The notes beneath the pieces were generated by a model. That model did no database searches. It worked only from the letters and a program-made list of their open reading frames with translations, and was not told where the DNA came from. Positions 47,388-60,400 of a stretch of DNA of 64,000 bases are shown one piece after another. This DNA is from Mesocentrotus franciscanus (Eukaryota > Echinodermata > Echinoidea > Camarodonta > Strongylocentrotidae). Numbering within the stretch: the stretch's first letter is position 1; every line of letters starts with the position of its first letter. Made by a program: the position numbers and the translations under genes. The stretch lies in assembly GCA_037976565.1 (NCBI GenBank), contig CP137668.1, forward strand, positions 38,044,430 to 38,108,429, given 5' to 3'.

Positions 47388-50300
47388 GTGCAAGGTACAT
47401 ATTGGCGAAAACTATATTTATCTTGGTTTATCTGTACGCAAAATATAAAGAGGGCGCTATTTAAATATAACTTGGGCACAAGCAAGTGGGGTTCAGATTG
47501 TACCAACGTTGCCAGATCTGGCATAATTTGGCTGTTTTTAGCAAAATTTTGGCATAATTTGAGTTTTTTAAGCATAATTTGAATACATTTTTCGAGTACA
47601 TGTGGACCCCCCCCCAAAAAAAAAAATCCTTCTTACCCCTGAAAAATTCGATTTCTGGGGGTTGGCATAATTTTCGCTGCTCTCCTAGCATAATTGTATT
47701 TTTTTCACTGTCAACGCTAGTAGATTGTATCGATGACATATTCTTTCTCTCTTTTGTCTTTCTTCCTCCATTTCTTTCAGGCTTCCTTAATTCTTCCTTT
47801 CTTAATTTGCTTCTACCTTCTTCTCTCTCTCTCTCTCTCTCTCTCCTGCTTGAAATTGTCTCGGTGTCTAAACTTCGATGTCTGGTTGTAAATTCTCTCT
47901 ATCTCTTCGCCCATGCTTTTTATCAATATATTTGCATTTGTTTTTGTTTGTAATACAGAGAGCATTCCCTTCCCATCTCCCTGATGAAAGTATAACCCCT
48001 ACACTTAGAAGGTTAATGTATTTCACAGAGCACTCATAAAACCGATCCTCACTAAAAAGGAAAGAGAAGTTTATCAATATATTTTGAAAGGCAGAAGAAT
48101 CACTAAATAATAAAAGGTGTGCTAATACATAAAATGTCTTTAGTCACAACAATGTAACTTTATGCCAAAAAAGCTTCATTCTCTTCTATCGATGGTCGTT
48201 CTACTGTGACTATGTCTGGCTCCACTGACCACATCTATACAGAAGGTTGACAAAAGTCAGTCCTGTTTAAGAATTCCCCATAGGCCTACCAGGCTGTTAT
48301 TTTTGTCTGTATGGAACCAAGCAATTAAATGTCTTCTATGTTATGAGTAAGATTTTTATATTCCCTTTATTTATTTTTATGAACTTTTATTCTATTTTTT
48401 TTTTTTTTTCTTCTCCATTTTTGGGCATATTGGACATATAACCAGTGAAAACTTTGATGTTCCACTGGGGGTCTAGACAGCTTAACCCGCTGACTACTGA
48501 ATTCTCTAATTCCAATAGGCTTAATACAGGGACCCACCATTAGTCATAAACATACATACAGTTTATTTTATGTTACACATTTTATATGTTACTTATTTGC
48601 ATAAAAACATGTGACAATGAATGTTCTGAGTAAATTATACATTTTACTTTGACATTCCCTCTCATATCATTTAAGCATGGCTTCCTATCCCAACTAATAT
48701 GATCCCTGCAGCCCAAATTAAATTAAAAAGTATCAGTAAAACTGAACAATACCCAAAGAAGATAAAACCAAGGATGGAATAAGTTTCAGTGACAATTAAA
48801 CAAAAAAAAAATGCCAAGCACATGTGAACATCATAATATCCCCAAGTATATTAGAATCACATGCAGTGTTGAGGTAGTGAGAGCAATAAACTTAGTCATT
48901 AGAAATGGTGTAATCAACATGGCGATGACAAAAATTGGTTACATCTCACGAACATTTAAACCTCAGGAAATAACAGGAATGGTAGTGAAAGCAGAATCAA
49001 CGCCCCTCCCCCAAAAAAAAAGTATCTCAATAAAATTTGGCTTATATAAAATATATGAAAGTGCTTGATTTACTATTTCAAATGATGAACATATATAACC
49101 ATGCCTAGTGAAGGTAAACTTGACTACTTGAAGTGTTACTACACATGACTGAAGGCTGCCATTAGTTACAAATATTGTGAGGCTATGACATTTGGTGATG
49201 CTTTGTCCAATGTGTGTAATTAGCATTAAAACTGGTCTATAAACATTAATAGATTATAATACATACAATGTATCAATTCAATCAGTCGATGAAAACAACA
49301 ACAACAACAAAATGAGTTTTAATTCAGCTGGGCTTAGAAAACATTTGAATAGATTATCAAATACACATCATTATTGTTACTACAGTCTAAAAGCTGCTTG
49401 ACAAATAAAAATACATTACTTCTTATCAGAATCATTTCAAATTAACCGTTTCTCAAAATCTGCAAAATTGATTTGTCATCTATGTCATGTGTCTCTTCAG
49501 ACTAAAGCTGCAGGAAATGCAAATTTGCATTATTGCAATGCATAAATATTCTAATTTGACTTGGTACATTTCAAAATAGACTTAATTGTTATAAGGCAGT
49601 ACATAGACAGTCAATACAGACCAACAGCTGCTTAAATTTAGAACCTGCTTCCACTCAATATTCGGGAATGCATGAACAATTGCACACAATTATATCCAAT
49701 GCTCTTACTGTTTTGTTCACATTTGTACTTTCTGTATTTGTATTAGGGGCTACCCAAAACCAGATTTATTATTGATATCATTCATTTGTATTCATTAACT
49801 TCATGTCTGATACTAAATTACACCTCTGAAAAAAAAAAATGAATGACAAAGGGAATGATGATGTTGTACAGTGGACCGAGTCTAACTGCTCCATTCAAGC
49901 TTAAAGACCCTATCCGATGAAAATACAACTTGTTATCAATGGAAAGCTGAATGAACATAGAATACAAATATAAAGGAATTCAAAAATTTTCCCTTTCAGT
50001 ATTTCACAAAAGCGAATTAAAACCTTTTTTCCGCACCTCTCCAATTTTCTGGTCAACAGGGGTCAATTTGCCGCAGATACAGTGACGACACCATATGTGC
50101 TCGCCTATATAGCTGAGGCGATGAGCCGTGCTTAATTAATGCAACGTCATTGTGAATATGCGTACTCCACATACGGTGATGTCATCAATTCAATAGCTAG
50201 TTTTACGTCAACAACTCCCGATTTTCACAGCTTTAGATTTCGAGTTTTTATAGAGCGGTTACTCGTCTGACAGGCACTAAAGTAGCATATAATTGGTATT

Positions 50301-51429
50301 GTTGTAATCTATGGCTTGTCAGCTTTCCTTTGATATATAATTCATCTATTTCATTTTTCACTTCGGACAGGGTCTTTAAAAGCTTTCTACATTGCTTTTT
50401 ATTTATATATGTTTAAAGCACACCTGCTGCACCCAAGTTAAGTAGAATTATGACTAAAATATACTTATGTATTTATCTTTGTTTTTAACTCAGTATTACA
50501 TGTTGGTGCCAATCCATGAAAAAAACTATATAATGCTATCTTTGTGTTTGCTCCTGCTACAATAATCATCGGTATTATCATATTCATTTAATATATTCAT
50601 AAAAAAATTGAAAGGTTGAACTTACAGAACATCATGTGTTAACACCACCTATATACCATTCTCCTTTTCAATTCTAGGAGGAATAATCAAATTACCCAAT
50701 GCATACAAATAAACAATTACATATATTAAATGGTACAGGCACTGCTTGGCAGCTAATGAGTAAATAAAAACTCTATCCCTCCACGAACCAGACTATCCAT
50801 CTTACACACAGAATGAGAAGAGGATTGTCTAGGATGAGATCCAATCACTGCGATACATTTCTTTCACATCAAGATGTTTCGGAAGAAATTCACAATTTTT
50901 CTCCAGGCAAACACCTGGTCTTTCGTTCCCTGCTTGGTATCACTGCCACCGTAGTTAGTCAAGTATACTGTTTGATTTTAAGGTAAGATACAGAAATAGA
51001 TAGAAATCAATATCTGATAAAAGCATAAGAGTTGGAATGCAAGAGTGGGTGACAAAAAAGTCCTGAAGACATTGTTTCCATTTCTATGAACAAATCCTTT
51101 AAAAGAGTAGAGAATTCTACCTCCATATGCAGACTCCAATGTATTTACGTGGTATATTCCATAATTTTGAAGAAAAAAAACAAATGCTCTGAAACCTACG
51201 ATACTATGAAAGAAATCAGTGGTTATTCAAAGGATGAGATAAACCATGGCAGTTTTTTTTTCTCCTCTTCTTTATGTAGTGAATGACTGCCATATGTGGA
51301 TGAAAAAAGTAACTGCATGTAACAATGGTCCTATACGTACTGATTCTATATGCGTGCTATAAGATACAAAAATGTGAAGTCCAGTTCACTAAATGTGAAA
51401 AAGTCTTTAGAACCATTATTTCAATAATT
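47388..51429. repeat. Right arm of the inverted duplication (partner 1-3990)
   Basis: Reverse complement of the left arm, including the terminal BAAT/ACOT-like exon (50967-50829). Differences include a 217-bp insertion (47505-47721), a single instead of five 138-bp units, and a replaced segment around 48110-48310. No other gene was seen between 47.4 and 50.8 kb, which is the 3' flank of copy 2. Confidence 0.9.
47495..47731. mobile_element. 217-bp insertion with 10-bp target duplication
   Basis: Inserted at 47505-47721 between AGATTGTACC (47495-47504) and AGATTGTATC (47722-47731), which differ by one base. The left arm has a single uninterrupted site (3879-3888, reverse orientation). The interior repeats GCATAATT about five times and has a C-run/A-run junction near 47610. 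The family is not recognised. Confidence 0.75.
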
Positions 51430-54400
51430 ACAGATTGAAATTTCTTTTAAAATTTCAACAACAAAACAAAAACACTTTGTACACACACACACACACACAC
51501 GCACACTCGAGGGAACAGGGAAAGCCTAATACTTACATTTAGGAGATTGAAGTGAGGTTGGATCATAGAGGCTGGAGACAGTGTTGATTGTTTGGAATGG
51601 GACCTCCAAAAAGTGACCTGTTCCAGGCAGTAACTCAAAGTCTACCAAATGACCCTTGCCAGCTCTCTCCAAACGTTCTCTCAGCTTCAATAACACAAAG
51701 GTTTTAGTAGAGTTACAGTATTCTTTGATAATGACTTGAGTTTCAGTGTACTTTTCCTCTACAAACTTACAAAAATAATAACAAATATCCATTTCATTGA
51801 AAGTGTCTCAGATGAGAACCCACAGAATGCCATGTAAACTCTTTAAAGGTTATTTTTATGTTTCATGGGGGCATTCGGTACCTTTGAATCTTAAACATAT
51901 TTTAGGTCTCTTTTCACTGCATGTAATTAAGATTTCAAGCCTTATGTATGCCTCAAATGTATAGGAAAAAAAAAATGAATTTTGAAAAGCATAATTTCAT
52001 TCACCTCATCCACAAGATTGTTTACTATGTTATACAGTTGCCAATTTGCACCATAGCATGTAATCATGTGCTTCCTTATCAGAATTTGGAACAAGTTCAG
52101 AGCTTAAATTTTCATTATTTTTTTTCTACATGTATATATAAATATAGATACCATGAATTATTTTCAAATCCTATTCAGATTTTAGACATTTCATAGATTA
52201 TTTTTCAAATCTTATGTAAAAATGATAAATTAATTTCAAATCTGATTTTAGATATCATAAATTATCTTCAAACCTTACTTAGAAACCATAAATTATTTTT
52301 CAAATCTTGTTGAATATCATAAATTGTTATTCAAATCCTTTTTAGGCCAAATAACAAAAATGATGTGTTTCTTGTCCGGACTTTTTAAAAAAAGGAGGAG
52401 GCAGGGCATTACTATTTACTATTTTTCAATTTTTGCTATTGTGCTATGTGAATATACTGATGTAATGTATGACAAAATAAATGATTTGTATCACTATAGA
52501 AGCTATTTAAACAAAATGTATATCACAGGCCTTTTTTTGTGGCTTTTTTTTTTTGGGGGGGGGCATTTTGAAAATAGAAAGATAACCTTACCAAAATAGC
52601 TTTGAATTTCATTCACAAAGTCATACAGGCTATGTTCACATCGGGGTAACCTCGCTAGTCATAAGGACCACTATTCACAAGGACCGCTATTCATAAAACG
52701 CAAAGGGTGTCACTATTCATAAAGGCATCAGGACCGTTATTCATAAGGACCGCTATTCAACAAAAAAAAAGGAGGCAGGGCATTGCTATTAACTATTTTG
52801 CAATTTTTTGCTATTTTTTTTCCAAGATGGCTGCCATGCTAATTATACGATCGACTAGCGACAGACGTGTTGCCATTCTCCGATTGGTCCGTTAAGGAAG
52901 TCCCTTTACGTGTGGTGCGAGTAGTGCCGTATCAGATCGCACTAACCGAGGAATTCAACTAAATAAATTCACTCTAATCAGTGGATATTTAGCAAGAGGC
53001 CCTTTAAGAATAAGTCTGAATGGTTCAAAACGAAATTGCAAACCCAAAATCAGGAAAATCAGGAAAGATCAGAAATAGAGACCGTGAATTTCATGAGACT
53101 TATATATTGTTCGAATCGAACGTGTAGAGGCTAGTGTATATAGGAATATGCAACTTAACTGTACTGTGTGTGTGTGTCCGTACGTATGCAGCTATAGACG
53201 CACCAGCCAGTCGTTTTTAGTAAATTAAGATTTACATAATTTTAAAGATACGATATACACAAGACAGCCAACATAGTGGGATATGTGGAAAACTTTTTAC
53301 TTCAATGCAACTAATATTGATAATGATTATCATTGGATAAACAGACCACATATGAAAATCAAACACCACATTGAAATCATTGATATATGTCTTAATTAAA
53401 GGTACTATGTCCCATTTGCAGGCCAAAAAATGAAAAGGTTAAATTCCAACAGCATTTGAAAGACAATACTAATTTAGAACTTCCCTAAAAAAAGGGGCTT
53501 GAAAATGTCTTTAAGTGGGAAAATAACGACTATTAGTTGTCGAATCGACTTAGGAGCTATAGAGCAAGTAAGTAATAGTCTGATTTTTCAGACCATTGTA
53601 CCGAATGGTCGTACGTTTTATGCTGCGCAAAGATTCAATCAGTTTAATTTTGGCCATTACAAGAAGTGGGTTATTGATGTAGACAAATGCTCATGTACCC
53701 TTTACAGCTCATTTTATGTATGTTATTACCAAAGATAAAAAAGCCAGTCAGTCACTCAATAGTGTCTGACAGTGAAGTCTAGCAAGTAAACGGTTTCCTT
53801 GCATAATTTGAATATTAGGACACTGCTAATGTTTAAATTTCACAGATAGGACATACATGACATATTCATAATTCCTGCAAAGTTCTACAGAATTTGATGT
53901 TGGCTGCAAAAGGGACATACCGGTAGTACATTAATTACTTTAATACACTGAAAATGGCAACGTGCCGGTTGATATGTCTTTATACATTGAAAATGGGAAC
54001 ATGCCAGTTGATATACATTGAAAATGGCAACATGCCAGTTGATATACATTGAAAATGGGAACATGCCAGTTGATATGTCTTAATACATTGAAAATGGCAA
54101 CGTGCCGGTTGATATGTCTTTATACATTGAAAATGGGAACATGCCAGTTGATATGTCTTAATACATTGAAAATGGCAACGTGCCGGTTGATATGTCTTTA
54201 TACATTGAAAATGGCAACATGCCAGTTGATATACATTGAAAATGGCAACATGCCAGTTGATATACATTGAAAATGGCAACATGCCAGTTGATATACATTG
54301 AAAATGGCAACATGCCGGTTGATATGTCTTAATACATTGAAAATGGCAACGTGCCGGTTGATATGTCTTTATACATTGAAAATGGGAACATGCCAGTTGA

Positions 54401-57400
54401 TATACATTGAAAATGGCAACATGCCAGTTGATATACATTGAAAATGGGAACATGCCAGTTGATATGTCTTAATACATTGAAAATGGCAACGTGCCGGTTG
54501 ATATGTCTTTATACATTGAAAATGGGAACATGCCAGTTGATATACATTGAAAATGGCAACATGCCAGTTGATATACATTGAAAATGGCAACATGCCAGTT
54601 GATATACATTGAAAATGGCAACATGCCAGTTGATATACATTGAAAATGGCAACATGCCGGTTAATATGTCTTAATACATTGAAAATGGCAACGTGCCGGT
54701 TGATATGTCTTTATACATTGAAAATGGGAACATGCCAGTTGATATACATTGAAAATGGCAACGTGCGGTTGATATACATTGAAAATGGCAACATGCCAGT
54801 TGATATACATTGAAAATGGCAACGTGCGGTTGATATGTCTTAATACATTGAAAATGGCAACGTGCGGTTGATATACATTGAAAATGGCAACATGCCAGTT
54901 GATATACATTGAAAATGGCAACGTGCGGTTGATATGTCTTAATACATTGAAAATGGCAACGTGCGGTTAATATGTCTTAATACATTGAAAATGGCAACAT
55001 GCCGGTTAATATGTCTTTATACATTGAAAATGGCAACGTGCGGTTGATATGTCTTTATACATTGAAAATGGGAACATGCCAGTTGATATACATTGAAAAT
55101 GGCGTGCGGTTGATATGTCTTAATACATTGAAAATGGCAACGTGCGGTTGATATGTCTTTATACATTGAAAATGGCAACATGCGGTTGATATACATTGAA
55201 AATGGCAACGTGCGGTTGATATACATTGAAAATGGCAACGTGCGGTTGATATGTCTTAATACATTGAAAATGGCAACGTGCGGTTGATATACATTGAAAA
55301 TGGTGCGGTTGATATGTCTTAATACATTGAAAATGGCAACGTGTCGGTTGATATGTCTTTATACATTGAAAATGGCAACGTGCGGTTGATATACATTGAA
55401 AATGGCACGCGTGCGGTTGATATACATTGAAAATGGCAACGTGCCAGTTGATATACATTGAAAATGGCAACGTGCGGTTGATATGTCTTAATACATTGAA
55501 AATGGCAACGTGCGGTTGATATGTCTTTATACATTGAAAATGGCAACGTGCGGTTGATATACATTGAAAATGGCGTGCGGTTGATATACATTGAAAATGG
55601 CAACGTGCGGTTGATATGTCTTAATACATTGAAAATGGCAGCGTGCGGTTAATATGTCTTTATACATTGAAAATGGGAACATGCCAGTTGATATACATTG
55701 AAAATGGCAACGTGCGGTTGATATGTCTTAATACATTGAAAATGGCAACGTGCGGTTGATATGTCTTTATACATTGAAAATGGCAACGTGCGGTTGATAT
55801 GTCTTTATACATTGAAAATGGCAACATGCCAGTTGATATACATTGAAAATGGCAACGTGCGGTTGATATGTCTTAATACATTGAAAATGGCAACGTGCGG
55901 TTGATATGTCTTTATACATTGAAAATGGCAACATGCGGTTGATATACATTGAAAATGGCAACGTGCGGTTGATATACATTGAAAATGGCAACGTGCGGTT
56001 GATATGTCTTAATACATTGAAAATGGCAACGTGCGGTTGATATACATTGAAAATGGCAACGCGCGGTTGATATGTCTTAATACATTGAAAATGGCAACGT
56101 GCTGGTTAATATGTCTTTATACATTGAAAATGGCGTGCGGTTGATATGTCTTTATACATTGAAAATGGCAACATGCCAGTTGATATACATTGAAAATGGC
56201 AACGTGCGTTGATATGTCTTAATACATTGAAAATGGCAACGCGTCGGTTGATATGTCTTTATACATTGAAAATGGCAACATGCGGTTGATATATCAACCG
56301 CACGCTGCCATTTTCAATGTATATCAACTGGCATGTTCCCATTTTCAATGTATAAAGACATATCAACCGCAATTTTCAATGTATATCAACACGCATTTTC
56401 AATGTATATCAACCGCACGTTGCCATTTTCAATGTATATCAACTGGCATGTTCCCATTTTCAATGTATAAAGACATATCAACCGCACGCTGCCATTTTCA
56501 ATGTATTAAGACATATCAACCGCACGTTGCCATTTTCAATGTATATCAACCGCACGTTGCCATTTTCAATGTATATCAATTGGCACGTTGCCATTTTCAA
56601 TGTATATCAACTGGCATGTTGCCATTTTCAATGTATAAAGACATATCAACCGCACGTTGCCATTTTCAATGTATTAAGACATATCAACCCGCGTTGCCAT
56701 TTTCAATGTATATCAACCGGCACGTTGCCATTTTCAATGTATATCAATTGGCACGTTGCCATTTTCAATGTATATCAACTGGCATGTTCCCATTTTCAAT
56801 GTATAAAGACATATCAACCGGCACGTTGCCATTTTCAATGTATTAAGACATATCAACCGGCACGTTGCCATTTTCAATGTACATTGAAAATGGCAACGTG
56901 CCATCAAGTTGTGATGAGGCTATATGCACTGATAATCAAGGGGCAGACGCCTGATATGAAATCATATATTTTCCAAAGAAAAGGATAGAAAAGAGGAAGA
57001 AGACTTTCAAACCATGCTCTCACGTTACTATGTATACGCTGTAACTCTATACGGCCTAAGTGTAAGCAGAGACTATATGCATCCATATGATGTATAAACG
57101 CCAGAATAATTATGATATGAAGTATGATGAATGTTGTTGTTATAAGTTTTCTTTTTAGTCAAGAGGAATTACCAGAGACAGAGTAGGGTCTGCAGAGTAC
57201 AGTACTTAATTAGGCAAGGCAAGGCCTAGAAATAAAATATATACGACTATGCTATTGGCTTGCTATTGCAAAAAGACCTAGAATTTTAGACATATTAACC
57301 AGCACGTTGCCATTTTCAATGTATATCAACTGGCATGTTGCCATTTTCAATGTATTAAGACATATTAACCGGCACGTTGCCATTTTCAATGTATTAAGAC

Positions 57401-60400
57401 ATATCAACCGGCACGTTGCCATTTTCAATGTATATCAACTGGCACGTTGCCATTTTCAATGTATATCAACCGGCACGTTGTCATTTTCAATGTATATCAA
57501 CCGGCACGTTGCCATTTTCAATGTATAAAGACATATCAACCGGCACGTTGCCATTTTCAATGTATTAAGACATATCAACTGGCATGTTCCCATTTTCAAT
57601 GTATTAAGACATATCAACCAGCACGTTGCCATTTTCAATGTATATCAACCGCACGTTGCCATTTTCAATGTATATCAACTGGCATGCCATTTTCAATGTA
57701 TAAAGACATATCAACCGCACGTTGCCATTTTCAATGTATTAAGACATATTAACCGCACGTTGCCATTTTCAATGTATATCAACCGCACGTTGCCATTTTC
57801 AATGTATATCAACCGGCATGTTGCCATTTTCAATGTATAAGACATATCAACCGCACGTTGCCATTTTCAATGTATTAAGACATATCAACCGCACGTTGCC
57901 ATTTTCAATGTATATCAACGGCACGTTGCCATTTTCAATGTATATCAACCGGCACGTTGCCATTTTCAATGTATAAAGACATATCAACCGGCACGTTGCC
58001 ATTTTCAATGTATAAAGACATATCAACCGCACGTTGCCATTTTCAATGTATATCAACCGCACGTTGCCATTTTCAATGTATATCAACTGGCATGTTGCCA
58101 TTTTCAATGTATAAAGACATATCAACCGCACGTTGCCATTTTCAATGTATTAAGACATATCAACCGCACGTTGCCATTTTCAATGTATATCAACCGCACG
58201 TTGCCATTTTCAATGTATATCAACTGGCATGTTGCCATTTTCAATGTATAAAGACATATCCGGCACGTTGCCATTTTCAATGTATTAAGACATATCAACC
58301 GCACGTTGCCATTTTCAATGTATATCAACCGCACGTTGCCATTTTCAATGTATATCAACTGGCATGTTGCCATTTTCAATGTATAAAGACATATCAACCG
58401 CACGTTGCCATTTTCAATGTATATCAACCGCACGTTGCCATTTTCAATGTATATCAATTGGCACGTTGCCATTTTCAATGTATATCAACTGGCATGTTGC
58501 CATTTTCAATGTATAAAGACATATCAACCGCACGTTGCCATTTTCAATGTATTAAGACATATCAACCGCACGTTGCCATTTTCAATGTATATCAACCGCA
58601 CGTTGCCATTTTCAATGTATATCAATTGGCACGTTGCCATTTTCAATGTATATCAACTGGCATGTTGCCATTTTCAATGTATAAAGACATATCAACCGCA
58701 CGTTGCCATTTTCAATGTATTAAGACATATCAACCGCACGTTGCCATTTTCAATGTATATCAACCGCACGTTGCCATTTTCAATGTATTAAGACATATTC
58801 AGCATGTTGCCATTTTCAATGTATAAAGACATATCAACCGCACGTTGCCATTTTCAATGTATTAAGACATATTAACCGCATGTTGCCATTTTCAATGTAT
58901 TAAGACATATCAACCGCACGTTGCCATTTTCAATGTATTAAGACATATCAACTGGCACGTTGCCATTTTCAATGTATTAAGACATATTCAGCATGTTGCC
59001 ATTTTCAATGTATAAAGACATATCAACGGCACGTTGCCATTTTCAATGTATAAAGACATATTAACCGGCATGTTGCCATTTTCAATGTTTATCAACCGCA
59101 CGTTGCCATTTTCAATGTATAAAGACATATCAACCAGCATATTGTATTCAATAAAGTTATACTAGATGTATATTTGGTAGCTGAATCAATGATTTCAATG
59201 TGGTATTAGTTTTTCATCTGGTAGCTGAATCAATGATTTCAATGTGGTATTAGATTTTCATCTGTGGTCTAGCTGTTTATTCAATGATGATCATTATGAA
59301 TATTAGTTGCATTGAACTTTGAAGTAGAAAGTTTCATTGAAAGATGGAGGTTTGCTGAATATATATACACCCCAAATCCCACTATGTTGGCTATCTTGTG
59401 TATATCGTATCTTTAAAATTATGTAAATCTTAATTTACTAAAACGACTGGCTGGTGCGTCTATAGCTGCATACGTACGGACACACACACACAGTACAGTT
59501 AAGTTGCATATTCCTATATACACTAGCCTCTACACGTTCGTACTTGATTCGACAATATATAAGTCTCATGAAATTCACGGTCTCTATTTCTGATCTTTCC
59601 TGATTTTCCTGATTTTGGGTTTGCAATTTCGTTTTGAACCATTCAGACTTATTCTTAAAGGGCCTCTTGCTAAATATCCACTGATTAGAGTGAATTTATT
59701 TAGTTGAATTCCCTCGGTTAGTGCGATCTGATACGGCACTACTCGCACCACACGTAAAGGGACTTCCTTAACGGACCAATCGGAGAATGGCAACACGTCT
59801 GTCGCTAGTCGATCGTCTAATTATAGCTTGCCAAGCCTATTTATTCACAGATATTGTGCTATGTGAATATACTGATGTAATGTATGATCAAACAAATGAT
59901 TTGTATCACTTTAGAAGCTATTTAAACAAAATGTATATCACAGGCCTTTTTTTGTGGCTTTTTTTTTGGGGGGGAGGGCTTTTTTTCTTCTGAATAGTAA
60001 ATAGTAAAAAAAAAGGAGGTGGCGGCCAAAAAGGAGGCAGGCAGGGACGAGAAACACTTCATTTTTGTTATTTGGCCTTAAATACATCATCATAAATTAC
60101 TTTTTTAAATCCTAATAAGATATCTTTAATCATTTTCAAATTAGAGTACAATCTATTTCATGCCAGGAACTGCATCAAAACGGCACTGTCACTAATGAAT
60201 TACTTACATAAGTGGTTGCTTCCAATGATGGGATATGGTGATCATCGTTATGAGCAAACAAGAGTAATGGACATTCTAAATTCTCCTCCTGTTTACAACA
60301 TTAAGAAAGCAAAGATGATGTATTAGAATAAATTCTATTGATGGATGTGGATATTCTTCATATGCTTACCCACAAGGCTACTTAAAGGGAAATCCTACCC

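Larger units (their letters stand above)
52840..59825. mobile_element. ~7-kb foldback transposon with 8-bp target duplication (TU-like architecture)
   Basis: The element spans about 52848-59817, between direct copies of TAATTATA (52840-52847, 59818-59825). The outer arm 52848-53385 is repeated in reverse complement at about 59220-59817, starting CGATCGACTAGCGACAG. Inside lie two arrays of 31/39-bp repeats in opposite orientation, meeting near 56290. A unique spacer lies at 56885-57295. The left arm has extra unique sequence at 53386-53940. No transposase is encoded. Long inverted repeats with internal tandem arrays and 8-bp duplications recall the TU foldback family described from sea urchins; sequence identity to TU was not tested. 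Confidence 0.85.
52344..60078. mobile_element. Outer inverted-repeat element hosting the large foldback
   Basis: The left end AGGCCAAATAACAAAAATGA is mirrored by TCATTTTTGTTATTTGGCCT at the right end, and similarity continues inward through TGTTTCT(T/C)GTCC. Inside, a segment beginning ATTGTGCTATGTGAATATAC and ending in T- and G-runs occurs twice in direct orientation (about 52438-52562 and 59852-59978). A copy of host intron sequence (52566-52748, see 61628-61812) is also included. The internal order is rearranged, so the original element is unclear. Confidence 0.6.
52110..60150. repeat. Degenerate AT-rich minisatellite interrupted by nested insertions
   Basis: Variants of CATAAATTATTTTTCAAATC recur every 30-40 bp from 52110 to 52343. 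They resume after 60079 (CATAAATTACTTTTTTAAATCC). The whole 52.3-60.1 kb complex therefore appears inserted within one original repeat tract. Confidence 0.6.

Noticed and set aside
52600..52650. Apparent short exon (SLYDFVNEIQSYF then GTAAG) on the minus strand, also at 61655-61700
   Set aside because: Both copies keep an open frame and a donor, but the incoming and outgoing phases do not fit between any exons of copy 2. Exon 6 to exon 7 already matches family spacing without it.
53980..58826. Long open frames (up to 289 codons) with repeating PFSMYIN / HFQCISTG motifs
   Set aside because: They run through the 31/39-bp satellite on both strands and in several frames at once. The period of 31 keeps frames open by chance, and there is no start context, domain or splice structure.
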